Part shown: positions 23,401 to 31,609 of the stretch, in pieces | Layout of the letters: each line of letters opens with the position of its first letter | How positions within the stretch are numbered: position 1 is the first letter of the stretch | DNA from: Thiothrix nivea DSM 5205 | GTDB lineage: Bacteria > Pseudomonadota > Gammaproteobacteria > Thiotrichales > Thiotrichaceae | Direction of reading: 5' to 3' | DNA: 64,000 bases | Assembly (NCBI RefSeq): GCF_000260135.1 | Contig: NZ_JH651384.1 | Coordinates: 3,766,693-3,830,692, forward strand | Notes under the pieces: generated by a model | Database searches by the model: none | The model's input: only the letters and a program-made list of their open reading frames with translations | What the model was told of the DNA's origin: nothing | Program-made: the position numbers and the translations under genes

Positions 23401-25869
23401 GTGTTCCACCGGCATGAACCAGGTGGGCAATTTGGCGTCCAGAGCCGACCACAGGGTGACGCCATCGCCCGCGCCAGTGGCGTGGAAACGCCATTCCCCT
23501 TGCCGTTCCAGCAGCTCGTCGGGCGTGAGGGCGGATTTGCCGTAGATATAAATCAGGCGTTGCGCGTCCAGTTCCACCTGTTGCAATTGTTCGCGCACCC
23601 GCAAGGCATCGGCCAGCAGACTACGTGCAGGCCAGGTGTGGAAGGCGTCGCCCAACAGTTGCTGCCAGCGTTCTTCATGCAGCCACGCGGCAGGCAACAG
23701 TTCCAGCACGCCGGGGTAGCGGGCGAACTGATCCGCCAGCCGCTTGCTTTCATCTGCATCCAGCCTGCCATCGAGCATGTTCAGCAGCCCCAGCAGGCGG
23801 TGCTGACCGGAAAGGATTTGTACGGCGGTATACGTGCCTTTCAGCGGCGTACCCAGCATGACGATGCGGCAATCAGCTTCCTCGCGCAGGCGTTTCCACA
23901 CCCCCGGCGTTTCACTCATCATGGCGATGGCGACCAGACCGCCGCTGGAATGCGCCAGTAGCCGCAGCACCAGCTTGTTGCCTGCTTCCTTGGCGTTATC
24001 CAGTTCGCGTTCCAGCGCTTCGCCGAGGCGGCGGCCTGCGTCGGTGAAGGAACGTCGCCAGTCGTAGGCGAATTCCACCAACCGGTGGTTGTCGTCGAGC
24101 CTGTCCAGCAGCGGGCGGTAGGGCGCGTCCAGCACGCCTTCCGGCTTGATTCCGGCGCTGTCGATTTGCAGGCGGGTAAAATCGCCCCAGTTCAGCGCCG
24201 AAAAGTCCAGCCATACCGGTGTACCGTTCACCAGCAGGCGCGAACTCATGAAGCCGGGCAGGAAATAGATGGTGCTGGCTTTCGTTTTGCTCTTGCCGGT
24301 TGCGCTAGGCGCGGCACGGGCAGTCAGCGGGCGTAGCGGCGCGCCTCCGGTTCCCCCTGCATTCGGCAACGGCAACAAACGCAGGTCAGTATCGGGATGC
24401 TGCAAGGCATTGAGCAAACGTTCGCGGATTTCAGGCTTGCGGAAATAGCCGAAGTGGCTGCTGTCATCGCCCTGGTCGAGGTAAAAACGCATCCCCTGCA
24501 AACGCCGCGCGCCGCCGTACATCCCGGCGGTATTGACCACGAAATCGTTGTCTTCGCCGAAGAAACGCTGCGTCACCCATTCCTTGAAACTGCCCAGCAG
24601 GCTGGAGGCTTTCATGTCCCCGGCGATGATGGTGATGTCGGAATCGAGTTGCACATTGGGGCGGTTGAGCAGCCGGATCAGCGGGGAACCCGGCATCATT
24701 GCCTCGATCCCCGGCAGTTCCTGCGGGTCGGTGCGTTTGTGGGCGACCGCCATCACCACCATGCGCACGAATTCCGCCTGCTCCTGAAAACGCGGTGAGG
24801 GGATGAAACGCAGCACGTTGAACACCAGCGACAGGTTGTCTTCCAGCCGCTCCGATGCCAGCACCGTGCCGCGCCCTGGGCAGGCCACGCGCACGAAACG
24901 TTCCACGCGGATTTGCTTGTCGCGCAGCAGCTCCTCGATTTCCTGCAAGCCTTTCAGGTCAGATGCCCGGTTGGCGGCTTCAAACGCGGTCAGTTCGTCA
25001 CGGGCAAACACATCCTCGCTGTCCAGGAACTTGTCGCCGGAATCGCGGGTGCGGCGTTTCAACACGCCCTGGCACAGCAGCTCGCCGACCAGCCCGCCGC
25101 GTGAATGGCTGATGACGTGCAAGCGGGTATGCGGCGGTAACAGGCGCAGCACTTGCAGGGCATTCTGCACCGGGCTGACGGTCAGGGTGTGGTGTTCCAG
25201 CGCGAACACTTGCTGGCCGTAGGGCGCGAACAGGCGTTGCAGCCACGCGGGCGCGTTGTAGCCTTGGCGTGATTCCCACAGGTCGCCGAAACTGCCGTTG
25301 GTGCTGGAAAAGGTGCCGTGCAGGAACAACAGCACCGGCTTGCCGGTGTCGATGTCGCCTGCTTCCTTGACGGCTTGCAGCTCCAGCGTGTCGGGGTTGG
25401 CGCAACGGTAGACGCCGGGTTTGGCAATCTGGTGGGTTTCCAGTTTGTCGATCAGATCGCTGGTGATGGCGTTGCTGGCGTCAGCTACCGAACTAGCTGC
25501 CGGGTTGACTTGCAGTACGCGCAGGAATTTCAGCACCAGGCTGAGTGCGCCGCGCTTCGCGCCAACGTCGAAGCTGGCGGGGGTGATCATGGGTTCGGCA
25601 AAGGCTGTGAGGTCGCGGGAGGCTTGTTGCCCCGCTTGCGCGCGCAGGTCGCCCGCCCGCACCCAGCGTTTGAAGCCGCCCTCGAATTCGAGTTCCACCA
25701 GGGTGTCGTCCGCCACATTTTGTAATTCGACGGCAGCGCCGCCGCTGCGGACGGTTTCGACCGCCACTTCCTGCTGGCAGGTGACGTTAAACAGGTCGGC
25801 GTAAGCTTTGCCGGTCTGGAGCGGAAGGTTTTGCCCGGTTAACTTTCCGCTGATCTTGATGGGTTGCAT
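20455..25869 (-). CDS. Giant CHAT-protease protein with two alpha/beta-hydrolase domains
   Basis: A 1804-aa cytosolic protein. Hydrolase domain 1 (about 178-430) has LLFLHG and the nucleophile elbow SHSRGG (254-259). Hydrolase domain 2 (about 533-830), LCAT/PGAP1-like, has FLPGFMSSR and AHSSGG (639-644). A domain around 905-1000 (GHYEGD, GLYPGLPGT, VVGLGEVGKLT) often accompanies CHAT proteins. The CHAT caspase-like domain (about 1190-1470) has His1317 (HLAGHG) and Cys1362/1363 (FINCC), the predicted dyad. The C-terminal 300 residues are helical, TPR-like. It follows the TIR-NACHT-FGE gene by 91 bases, with its own promoter-like motif. Probable effector of a conflict system. Confidence 0.85.
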   Translation of the reverse strand: MQPIKISGKLTGQNLPLQTGKAYADLFNVTCQQEVAVETVRSGGAAVELQNVADDTLVELEFEGGFKRWVRAGDLRAQAGQQASRDLTAFAEPMITPASFDVGAKRGALSLVLKFLRVLQVNPAASSVADASNAITSDLIDKLETHQIAKPGVYRCANPDTLELQAVKEAGDIDTGKPVLLFLHGTFSSTNGSFGDLWESRQGYNAPAWLQRLFAPYGQQVFALEHHTLTVSPVQNALQVLRLLPPHTRLHVISHSRGGLVGELLCQGVLKRRTRDSGDKFLDSEDVFARDELTAFEAANRASDLKGLQEIEELLRDKQIRVERFVRVACPGRGTVLASERLEDNLSLVFNVLRFIPSPRFQEQAEFVRMVVMAVAHKRTDPQELPGIEAMMPGSPLIRLLNRPNVQLDSDITIIAGDMKASSLLGSFKEWVTQRFFGEDNDFVVNTAGMYGGARRLQGMRFYLDQGDDSSHFGYFRKPEIRERLLNALQHPDTDLRLLPLPNAGGTGGAPLRPLTARAAPSATGKSKTKASTIYFLPGFMSSRLLVNGTPVWLDFSALNWGDFTRLQIDSAGIKPEGVLDAPYRPLLDRLDDNHRLVEFAYDWRRSFTDAGRRLGEALERELDNAKEAGNKLVLRLLAHSSGGLVAIAMMSETPGVWKRLREEADCRIVMLGTPLKGTYTAVQILSGQHRLLGLLNMLDGRLDADESKRLADQFARYPGVLELLPAAWLHEERWQQLLGDAFHTWPARSLLADALRVREQLQQVELDAQRLIYIYGKSALTPDELLERQGEWRFHATGAGDGVTLWSALDAKLPTWFMPVEHGRMASHAEYFQTLQYLLDDGVSRQLEQQPPQIGQASDQWLPIIRNQLFPDEQELLAAALGYHTSLTEEEVRPLVEVRVIHGNLEYVNHPVVVGHYEGDSILSAESVLDKRLGGRMSELQRMGLYPGLPGTSHVFLNPGKKPGGAVIVGLGEVGKLTSGVLTASFIRAMMDYALNIREELERNPPGDEQMDGDCFPVHVASLLIGTVGGGSVTLADSITAILRAIVQANQALNKSERGIRLRLQVVEFVELYEDRAVEAARLVQDFVQLPEFRSEFTVKSLMQCLPGKRRRVMYNDPPGWWRRIQVEANDSGLKYTTLTDKARAELVLQATQRKLVDQFIDKAITTSADDPETGKILFELLLPAAMKEQAPNAENLVLVLDGAASAYPWELLYNRLDNESQPLSVRFGMVRQLQVGQFRPKVVNPVERAALVVGDPPVGGEFVRLPAAKQEAETVSKLLEAGGFTKVTREIGTDSQSILKALHTGDYRVLHLAGHGVYRYRPDKDSELEVSGMVLGNGIFLTPVEIGQMRKVPELAFINCCHLAQMDFMEADIQNAVRADRSKLAASLAQELIRMGVRAVIAAGWAINDDAAKVFAEQCYNALLQGYTFGQALLMARLETWRQYPNCNTWGAYQCYGDPDYKLLSRQPGCASDGKDTDAWRFVAEVEVVAELQNLVNMADTAQAGDTQWLQERLQQLQRAIPAEWLAHAEIQSALGRAYGKLDMFPQAIEAYTAAQDSPQADYPVLLLEDKASLLTAWALGWSQGKLEPPPKRVAESPAGLMDQAWTILQLLDGLGNSLQRFEEVGKYWKRRAMMASGDERAKSLRSMELAYKRAHDFAMQQTHTVAGYPLINWLTCKVVRYLRGEVEQLDRQELKYWLDQARQCADQVDKTAPSFCSGITRAECGLVHYILGARLNETSQVQRVVGDYELAVGRGAAPRQMRFVSEHLAFLQVMLEERKQDKPQLEPVVMALLEIAEKLVV

Positions 25870-25897
25870 GGGTTCCCCGCGTTGTTTTTGGCCTGAC

Positions 25898-25932
25898 TAA
25901 TGTTTAGTACAAAAAGGGGGGTTGGGCAATGG
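25898..25932 (-). promoter_or_regulatory. Promoter-like motif upstream of the CHAT gene, shared with the NYN gene
   Basis: On the minus strand: TTGCCC, a 17-base spacer ending TTGTAC, then TAAACATTA. An almost identical arrangement precedes the NYN gene (35691-35726). It lies 30-60 bases before the CHAT ATG, inside the gap after the FGE stop codon. Confidence 0.5.
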
Positions 25933-25960
25933 GTGGGATCGAGAGGAGATTCAAAGATTT

Positions 25961-26850
25961 TCAAATGTCTTCAACCACACGAAAACCGATGCTACTCATC
26001 CTGCTTGTAGAGTACTGTATCCACATAAAGAAATTGGTTCTTGCCCAGCCCGCATGTTCACTCCACATGCCTCCACGATACATAAAAATACATCCTTCTA
26101 TGCCATATAGATTTTCATTATTATTAAAACGATTCCGTACATCTTGACACCATTCAGCAACATTGCCTGCAACATCAAGCAAGCCATACGGTGACGCACT
26201 TTGAGGATAAATCCCCACAGCAGATGTTTCGCCTAAACTAAAAGCACCTGTGTTGTTTCCTTCCCAAGACTCATCGATATTAGCATATCCTGTTTTATAC
26301 TCATTTCCCCATGGATATTTTCTACCATCCCCTCCTCTAGCAGCTTTTTCCCATTCATAGCCAGTTGGCAGCCTAAAATTTCGCCGAGTTTTAGCGGATA
26401 ACCAGCGGCAAAAAGCAACTGCATCGAGCCAATTTACATTCTCTACAGGACGATTACCCTCAAACCACCGTTGAGTTCTTGTTTCATTATTTTTGTATAA
26501 GCCTTCCCACCATTTATCCTCATCATAACCCCCATCATTTACAAAAGCCTGAAACTGTAGATTTGTAATTGGATAGCGGCTAATTTTATAGGCAGCAAGC
26601 TGTATGATATTTTCTTCAAGTTCTACAGGTGGATATGTTTCAGACGCCCCCTTTGTTCCTGAAATAAACTCACCTTCAGGAATTTCTATTGAATCAATAT
26701 CAGGCAAGCCATTGGTATCCAGCCCAATACCGGGGCGTTTGTCCCAGTCCAGCCATGCCAAGGCCGTGCTGATGGCATGACGCTCATGCGGACTGGGGTA
26801 GTTTTCAATATCGGTAATGGCAGCTTGCCACTGATTGCGGAAAGCAGTAA
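25961..26850 (-). CDS. FGE-sulfatase domain fragment (3' part of the split gene)
   Basis: 296 residues from the IS junction to the stop (an internal ATG lies at 26761). Family motifs in order: IPEGEFISGTKG, YPITNLQFQAFVNDGG, RPVENVNWLDAVAFCRWLS, RLPTGYEWEKAARGG, YGLLDVAGNVAEWCQD, YRGGMWS and IGFRVVEDI. The region where active formylglycine-generating enzymes carry a Cys pair (RGG-W...CRxAxR) reads HAGWARTNF here, so it is probably a non-catalytic, ligand-binding version. The DNA is visibly more AT-rich than the NACHT part. No good start codon or ribosome site exists downstream of the IS, so it is probably not made as a useful protein. Confidence 0.82.
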
Positions 26851-26871
26851 AGTAAGCGCCGTTAAATCGCC

Positions 26872-28497
26872 CTACTTGCCCTTGTCAAAAAAAGGGACTT
26901 TTTTCGCACATTTCTCCAGCGGCACATTCCATGGCAGGAGGGCCTCCCATTTTTCCAGGGTGTCGGCCTGGGCGATATGCTCCAGCAGATAGCGGATATA
27001 GGCATACGGTTCGAGGCCGTTGGCCTTGGCGGTTTCAATCAGGGAATAACAGGCGGCGCTGGCGCGCGCGCCATGCGGGGTGTCGGCAAACAGCCAGGCT
27101 TTGCGGCCCACGGCAAAGGGACGGATGGCGTTCTCCGCCAGCACATTGCTGATATGCAGGTCGCCGCGTTGGCAGTAGCCACTCAGGTATTCCCACTGGT
27201 TGAGGCAGTATTCCATCGCCTTGCGGGTGAGGCCGCCTTTCATCACCTTGCCGACCTGCGTTTCCAGCCAGGTTTTCAGTTCGTTGAGCAGGGGCACGCT
27301 CAACTGCTGGCGCAGGCGGTATTTCTCCGCCGTGTCCAGACCCTTGATGTTGTCCTCGATGCGGTAGAGCCTGCGGATCATGCCCAGGGCAATATCCGCC
27401 AGGGTGGGTTTGCCACGGGCCTGTTTGCCGCCCGCCGCCTTGACGGCCTCCACGAACTTGCGGCGGGCATGGTCCCAGCAGCCAATGCGGGTGATGGCGT
27501 TGTTGCGGCACACGGCGGCGTAACCGGAATAGCCGTCGGCCTGGAAAATGCCGTGGAAGTCCATCAGTAGGCGTTCGGGGACGCTCCCCGCCCGGCTGGG
27601 GTCGTATTCAAACAAGACCGCCACCTGGTTCGGCGGGCCGCCCCGCACCACCCACATCCATTTGTCGGCCTGGGCGGTTTTGCCGTCCTCCTTCAGCACC
27701 TGGATGCGGGTTTCATCGCCTTGCAGGTAAGCGCCGCTGTTCTGGGTTTCGCGCAGCAGGTTGAGCAGGGGTTTGAAGCTGTCCTCCAGACGGATGATCC
27801 AGTGGGCCATGCTGCTGCGGCTGAGTTCCGCGCCGTGGCGTTTGAAAATGCCCTCCAGGCGGTACAGGGGCAGGCCATCGGCGTATTTGGCGATGATGAC
27901 CTGCGTCAGCAGGTTGAGGCTGGCATGGCATTTGCCCAACGGATGGGGCGGACGGGCGGCGGCGACCAGCGTTGGCCCGCCATCTGCCGTTGCCGGGGCG
28001 GGATCCTGGCTGGCCCCGGCGGCAAACACGGCTTTTTCCTGCCAGTATTCCAGCACCACCAGTTGCGCCGGGATGTAGTCCAGCTCTTCCTTGACCTTGG
28101 TGAAAAACGTGCGGGTCGCCCCGGCTTTTTCCGCATCACCCAACAACAGCTCCACCCGTTGGCGCTTCAGCCCGGGCGGGAAGCCGCGCTGGCGTTGGCT
28201 GGGGCGGGGCCTGGCGGGTTCCGCCTCCGGCAGTCGTCCGGCGATGTCCTCCAGCGCGGTTGCCAACTCGGCTTCATCAAACAGGTCAATCTGGAAGGGG
28301 AGCTTTTCAGACTGGGCGCTAAACCGCTGTATTTTGGCCAGGCGCAGCATTTCTTCCAGGAGCTGGATATGGTGGTCACGCTGTTTCAGGACGGCGGCAA
28401 ATTCCGCCTCTTGCTGCGCCAGCAACTGGCGCAGGCGGGCAGCGTCCAGGTCGCTATGGGATGTGGTTTTGGGGGCTGGCGGCGGTGCTAAATCCAT
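26872..28497 (-). CDS. tnpC: IS66 transposase TnpC (copy 2)
   Basis: 541 aa, same predicted protein as at 5434-7059, with the DDE domain and C-terminal IS66 segment intact. The one base difference between copies (GGC/GGT glycine codon) is silent. Confidence 0.95.
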   Translation of the reverse strand: MDLAPPPAPKTTSHSDLDAARLRQLLAQQEAEFAAVLKQRDHHIQLLEEMLRLAKIQRFSAQSEKLPFQIDLFDEAELATALEDIAGRLPEAEPARPRPSQRQRGFPPGLKRQRVELLLGDAEKAGATRTFFTKVKEELDYIPAQLVVLEYWQEKAVFAAGASQDPAPATADGGPTLVAAARPPHPLGKCHASLNLLTQVIIAKYADGLPLYRLEGIFKRHGAELSRSSMAHWIIRLEDSFKPLLNLLRETQNSGAYLQGDETRIQVLKEDGKTAQADKWMWVVRGGPPNQVAVLFEYDPSRAGSVPERLLMDFHGIFQADGYSGYAAVCRNNAITRIGCWDHARRKFVEAVKAAGGKQARGKPTLADIALGMIRRLYRIEDNIKGLDTAEKYRLRQQLSVPLLNELKTWLETQVGKVMKGGLTRKAMEYCLNQWEYLSGYCQRGDLHISNVLAENAIRPFAVGRKAWLFADTPHGARASAACYSLIETAKANGLEPYAYIRYLLEHIAQADTLEKWEALLPWNVPLEKCAKKVPFFDKGK

Positions 28498-28532
28498 GGG
28501 TTAAATGATAACAAAATCATCAGGATAAGTCG

Positions 28533-28901
28533 CTAAAACAGCGCCCCGTAGCACAACTTTTTATGCCCTTTGAGCAGGCTGATGTCATAACCGTCCAGCA
28601 GCCAGTTGATCTGCTGGGCCGTCAGCGCCATCACCCCGCCATCCCCCGTTTGCGGCCAATGGAACTTCTCTTCCGCCAGGGCTTTGTAATACAGCACAAA
28701 GCCATTGTCTTCCCAATACAGGCATTTGATTTTCGTGCGCTGGCGGTTGGTGAAGGCGTACAGCGCCCCGGCAAACGGGTCGTGGCCCAATTCCTGCGCC
28801 ACGATCGCCGCCAGCCCCTGGGCGGCCTTGCGGAAATCAATGGGCGGGCGGTAAAGGTAAATGTCCGGCATCTCCCCGGCGGGGCGGAAATAACGGGCCA
28901 T
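28533..28901 (-). CDS. tnpB: IS66 accessory protein TnpB (copy 2)
   Basis: 122 aa, same predicted protein as at 7095-7463. Start and tnpA stop overlap by one base as in copy 1. Confidence 0.92.
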   Translation of the reverse strand: MARYFRPAGEMPDIYLYRPPIDFRKAAQGLAAIVAQELGHDPFAGALYAFTNRQRTKIKCLYWEDNGFVLYYKALAEEKFHWPQTGDGGVMALTAQQINWLLDGYDISLLKGHKKLCYGALF

Positions 28902-29248
28902 TACAACTGCCCCAGCAACCGGCGCAGCAAGGCCACATTGCCGGGGTGGATATTCCTGATCACCAGGCCATTCGGCAGGGACAGCTCCAGGCCATCGCCC
29001 GTCCGGGCGTCTGTCCCCGGCTGCGCCGGGCGGACAGTCACGAAACCGGAAGGCTCTGGCAATACCGGGCGTTTGCCATCCCCGGGCGGCTTGCCCGCCG
29101 TACCGCATAATTTGCGCCGCCAGTAGACAAAGCCGTGGTAACTCAACTGTTCCTGTTCACAATACTGGACTCCGGAAAGGCCGGAGGACTGGAAGCGTTG
29201 GAGCTGGGCTTGCCAGTACGCCAGACGCCCATCTTGACCTGGATTCAT
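28901..29248 (-). CDS. tnpA: IS66 protein TnpA (copy 2)
   Basis: 115 aa, same predicted protein as at 7463-7810, located just inside the right inverted repeat. Confidence 0.88.
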   Translation of the reverse strand: MNPGQDGRLAYWQAQLQRFQSSGLSGVQYCEQEQLSYHGFVYWRRKLCGTAGKPPGDGKRPVLPEPSGFVTVRPAQPGTDARTGDGLELSLPNGLVIRNIHPGNVALLRRLLGQL

Positions 29249-29332
29249 CGTGTTCTCCCATGCAATCTGTTGCTGATGGGCTGAGTGTCCGGGATTACGT
29301 GGGGCGCTGAAAGGAGGGGGATTTAGAAGCGC

Positions 29333-31270
29333 TTACGCAGTAAACAGCGTTTGATCCAGCAAACCCTGTTCGCGGGCGATTTCCGCCGCCAGTTTGGGGT
29401 TGCCCGCCGCCAGCCATTGCAGGAAAGGTTTCGGGTCGGCCTCATATTCGGCGGCGAGTTTGGCGGCTTCCTCCCAACCGTTTGGCTGCCACCAGCGGTC
29501 GGCAAGCCACAAGTCGCTGGCTTGCAACCCGGCGTCGCGCCGTTCCCCGAAGCTTTGCGCGGTGAAAAACTCCTGTAGCAACTGGTGGGAAAAGCGCACG
29601 CTGTCGCGGGTCAGTTCCAGCAGGCTGGCGGCGGCAGCAAATTCCAGCCGCGCCAGTGGCATGGTTTGTTCCGCATCAGTGCGAGGCAAGGTGGTGCGGG
29701 CTTCTTCCAGTGAACCGGTGCGGCTTTGCAACTGCCAGGCAAGCTGTTTGAGTTCCGCCTGTAACTCGGCCTGATGCGCCTTGGGGTAGTGGTTTTCCGG
29801 TTTGGCCTGCACTTCCCGGTAAATCAGGTCTTCGACGAATTCGCTGAACAGTGCGATACGGCTTTGCGGCAGTTGCTGCTGTTCGCTGTAGATCACCACC
29901 ATCTGAGTCAGCAGGTAGGGGTTCGCCGCCAGTTTCATCAGGCTACGCGGGTCGTTCAGGTATTGCTGCCTGTCGCCATCCCACCAGTATTTATTGTCGC
30001 CGGTTTGCCATTCCTGCGGGATTTCGGCCAGCGTCCAGAATTCTTCCCAATGCTGTTGGTGACCACGTTTGATCCAGTCCTGCCAGATGGAACGCATTTC
30101 CTCCCCGCCAGCCAGTCGCCAGAACAGGCTTTCCGCCATCTGATGTGCTGTTTCATCTTCGGCAAAGTAGTTGTGCAGGAAATCGTGGATGCGCGGCGGA
30201 TCAAGCGGCTCGATCGTCAGTCGGTCAAGTTCCTGTTCCAGCGGCCCGCGATAATCGCGCAGGCGGCAGGTCAGCAACACCTGTTCAGTCGGGTAACACT
30301 CCAGCCAGCGGCGAACTTGCGGCAGCTTTTCCTCACGCTGGTCGAACGGGATTTCGTTGAGGGCGTCGAACAGCGGCAGCAGGCGTTTGGCCTGCAACAG
30401 GGCGTCAAACTGACCAGCCAGACCATCCAACTGTTGCAGCACGAAGTCATGCAGCTCAAGCCCCGGCGCATCCCAGCGATTGAGCGGGATCACCACCGGC
30501 AGGATTTGCCCCGGCTGCGCCTGCGCCTTGAGCGCATAATCGGCGGCAATGCGCCACAGGGAAAAGGTTTTGCCCGCACCCGGTTCACCCAGCAGCACCA
30601 GCCGTTTGTGTTCGTGGAAGGCGGCAATGACATCATCATGCTCAATGCCCTCGCCCGCCAATTCGGCAGGTTCGGCATACTCGGTGCGTTTGCGGTGACG
30701 CAGGCGTGGCGACATGCAGGCAGCGGCAACCCGTTTATGCTCTTTGCGAAATTGCCCTGCCAGCGGGGCGTAAACCTTGCCCGCGAAACGCAGGGCGCGT
30801 TCTTCATTGTCGCGCAGCAAAGCTTCCAGATAAGCAGCTTCAGCCTTGCGAATTTCATCAGCAGCATTGCCAGGCAAACGTTTACGGATTTGTGCAAGCA
30901 CACGCCGCCATTCACTTTCCTTATGCTCTCCGTACAGTTTCGCTGCCTGCAAATCCTTGATCTGAAATGGCAGATTACCTGCATCCGCCAGTACAGGAAT
31001 GATCAGGACTTTCAGTTCACTGGCGGCGATGAACTCCTTTTCCACCCACGGACGGTCATGCGCCGCAGGCGACACTACTGACAGCATCACCTGACACTGT
31101 TGCGCGCTATCCGCCAGCGTATGAATCCAGCGATCACCGGGAAGAATATTTTCCTCATCCAGAAATGCCGAAATGTTCTCAGCCTGCAAACGTTGGTGCA
31201 GCTCACGCGCCAATGCCTGACCGTTCGCGCCATCGCGGGGGTAGCTGATGAAGACTGGTGGTTGCGACAT
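29333..31270 (-). CDS. TIR-NACHT protein, truncated by IS66
   Basis: 645 aa. The TIR domain (1-130) starts PVFISYPRDG and has PWVEKEF, whose Glu79 is the position of the NADase glutamate of catalytic TIR domains. A helical linker follows. The NACHT/STAND NTPase has Walker A GEPGAGKT (228-235), Walker B LLPLFDALNE (297-306) and the LLTCRLRDY sensor strand (332-340). The rest is helical. It ends DQTLFTA at a TAA inside the IS, having lost the C-terminal FGE domain. TIR NADase output could survive, but the putative sensor is gone. ATG start, first gene of the minus-strand locus, divergent from vapBC. Confidence 0.88.
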   Translation of the reverse strand: MSQPPVFISYPRDGANGQALARELHQRLQAENISAFLDEENILPGDRWIHTLADSAQQCQVMLSVVSPAAHDRPWVEKEFIAASELKVLIIPVLADAGNLPFQIKDLQAAKLYGEHKESEWRRVLAQIRKRLPGNAADEIRKAEAAYLEALLRDNEERALRFAGKVYAPLAGQFRKEHKRVAAACMSPRLRHRKRTEYAEPAELAGEGIEHDDVIAAFHEHKRLVLLGEPGAGKTFSLWRIAADYALKAQAQPGQILPVVIPLNRWDAPGLELHDFVLQQLDGLAGQFDALLQAKRLLPLFDALNEIPFDQREEKLPQVRRWLECYPTEQVLLTCRLRDYRGPLEQELDRLTIEPLDPPRIHDFLHNYFAEDETAHQMAESLFWRLAGGEEMRSIWQDWIKRGHQQHWEEFWTLAEIPQEWQTGDNKYWWDGDRQQYLNDPRSLMKLAANPYLLTQMVVIYSEQQQLPQSRIALFSEFVEDLIYREVQAKPENHYPKAHQAELQAELKQLAWQLQSRTGSLEEARTTLPRTDAEQTMPLARLEFAAAASLLELTRDSVRFSHQLLQEFFTAQSFGERRDAGLQASDLWLADRWWQPNGWEEAAKLAAEYEADPKPFLQWLAAGNPKLAAEIAREQGLLDQTLFTA

Positions 31271-31405
31271 GATTCCCGGTAAGCCCCTGTAAAACTCCTG
31301 ATGAATTAATAGCAGAATTTGCGCCGGACGGAAACCATAAACAACACTTGTCCCGTAACCCTGTCCAGCCTAGAATGTGTAATTATTTTCAAATTCATAC
31401 ACATC

Positions 31406-31609
31406 ATGGCCATGCGCACCAACATCGTGATCGACGAAACCCTGATGCAGGACGTTCTCAAGGAAACCGGCATCAAAACCAAGCGGGAAGCGGTTGAGCA
31501 GGGCTTGCAGCTGTTGCTGAAACTTGCCCGGCAGGCGCGCATCCGCCAGTTCCGGGGCAAGCTCCAGTGGGAAGGAGACCTGGATGAGATGCGGCAGGAC
31601 AAGGCATGA
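31406..31609 (+). CDS. vapB: VapB-type antitoxin
   Basis: A 67-aa antitoxin of the type paired with PIN toxins. It has an N-terminal ribbon-helix-helix (RTNIVIDETLMQDVLKETG) and a KTKREAVEQGLQLLLKL helix, and the C-terminal arm FRGKLQWEGDLDEMRQ that would block the toxin. Two starts are possible (31406, 31412), neither with a clear ribosome site. It overlaps vapC by ATGA, the usual coupled arrangement. Confidence 0.85.
   Translation: MAMRTNIVIDETLMQDVLKETGIKTKREAVEQGLQLLLKLARQARIRQFRGKLQWEGDLDEMRQDKA

Larger units (their letters stand above)
26852..29336 (-). mobile_element. IS66-family insertion sequence, copy 2 (2485 bp)
   Basis: Same length, ends and genes as the copy at 5414-7898. The only difference I see is a synonymous base (27340, A for G at 5902). 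The 8-bp target duplication GCAGTAAA lies at 26844-26851 and 29337-29344. It splits the TIR-NACHT-FGE gene. Both copies have the same orientation, 19 kb apart. Confidence 0.95.
25961..31270 (-). pseudogene. TIR-NACHT-FGE gene, split in frame by IS66
   Basis: Removing the IS66 (26852-29336) and one copy of the GCAGTAAA duplication joins codon 642 of the upstream part to position 26851 with the frame intact (...DQTL-FTA-FRNQWQ...). The rebuilt gene is 938 codons: TIR (about 1-130), NACHT NTPase (about 220-400), a helical region, and a C-terminal FGE-sulfatase domain (about 690-938). The combination of a TIR effector, a STAND-type switch and a ligand-binding-type tail resembles bacterial NLR-like immune proteins. 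The insertion ends translation 3 residues after the join. Confidence 0.85.

Noticed and set aside
25961-26761. Diversity-generating retroelement target (FGE domain at the 3' end)
   Set aside because: The fold suits a DGR target, but no reverse transcriptase or template repeat is visible in the window.
5414-29336. Composite transposon bounded by the two IS66 copies
   Set aside because: Each copy has its own 8-bp duplication, so they inserted independently; core genes such as phoB lie between them.
29774-31081. 435-aa plus-strand frame over the TIR-NACHT gene
   Set aside because: Shadow of the NACHT gene, which has clear Walker motifs.
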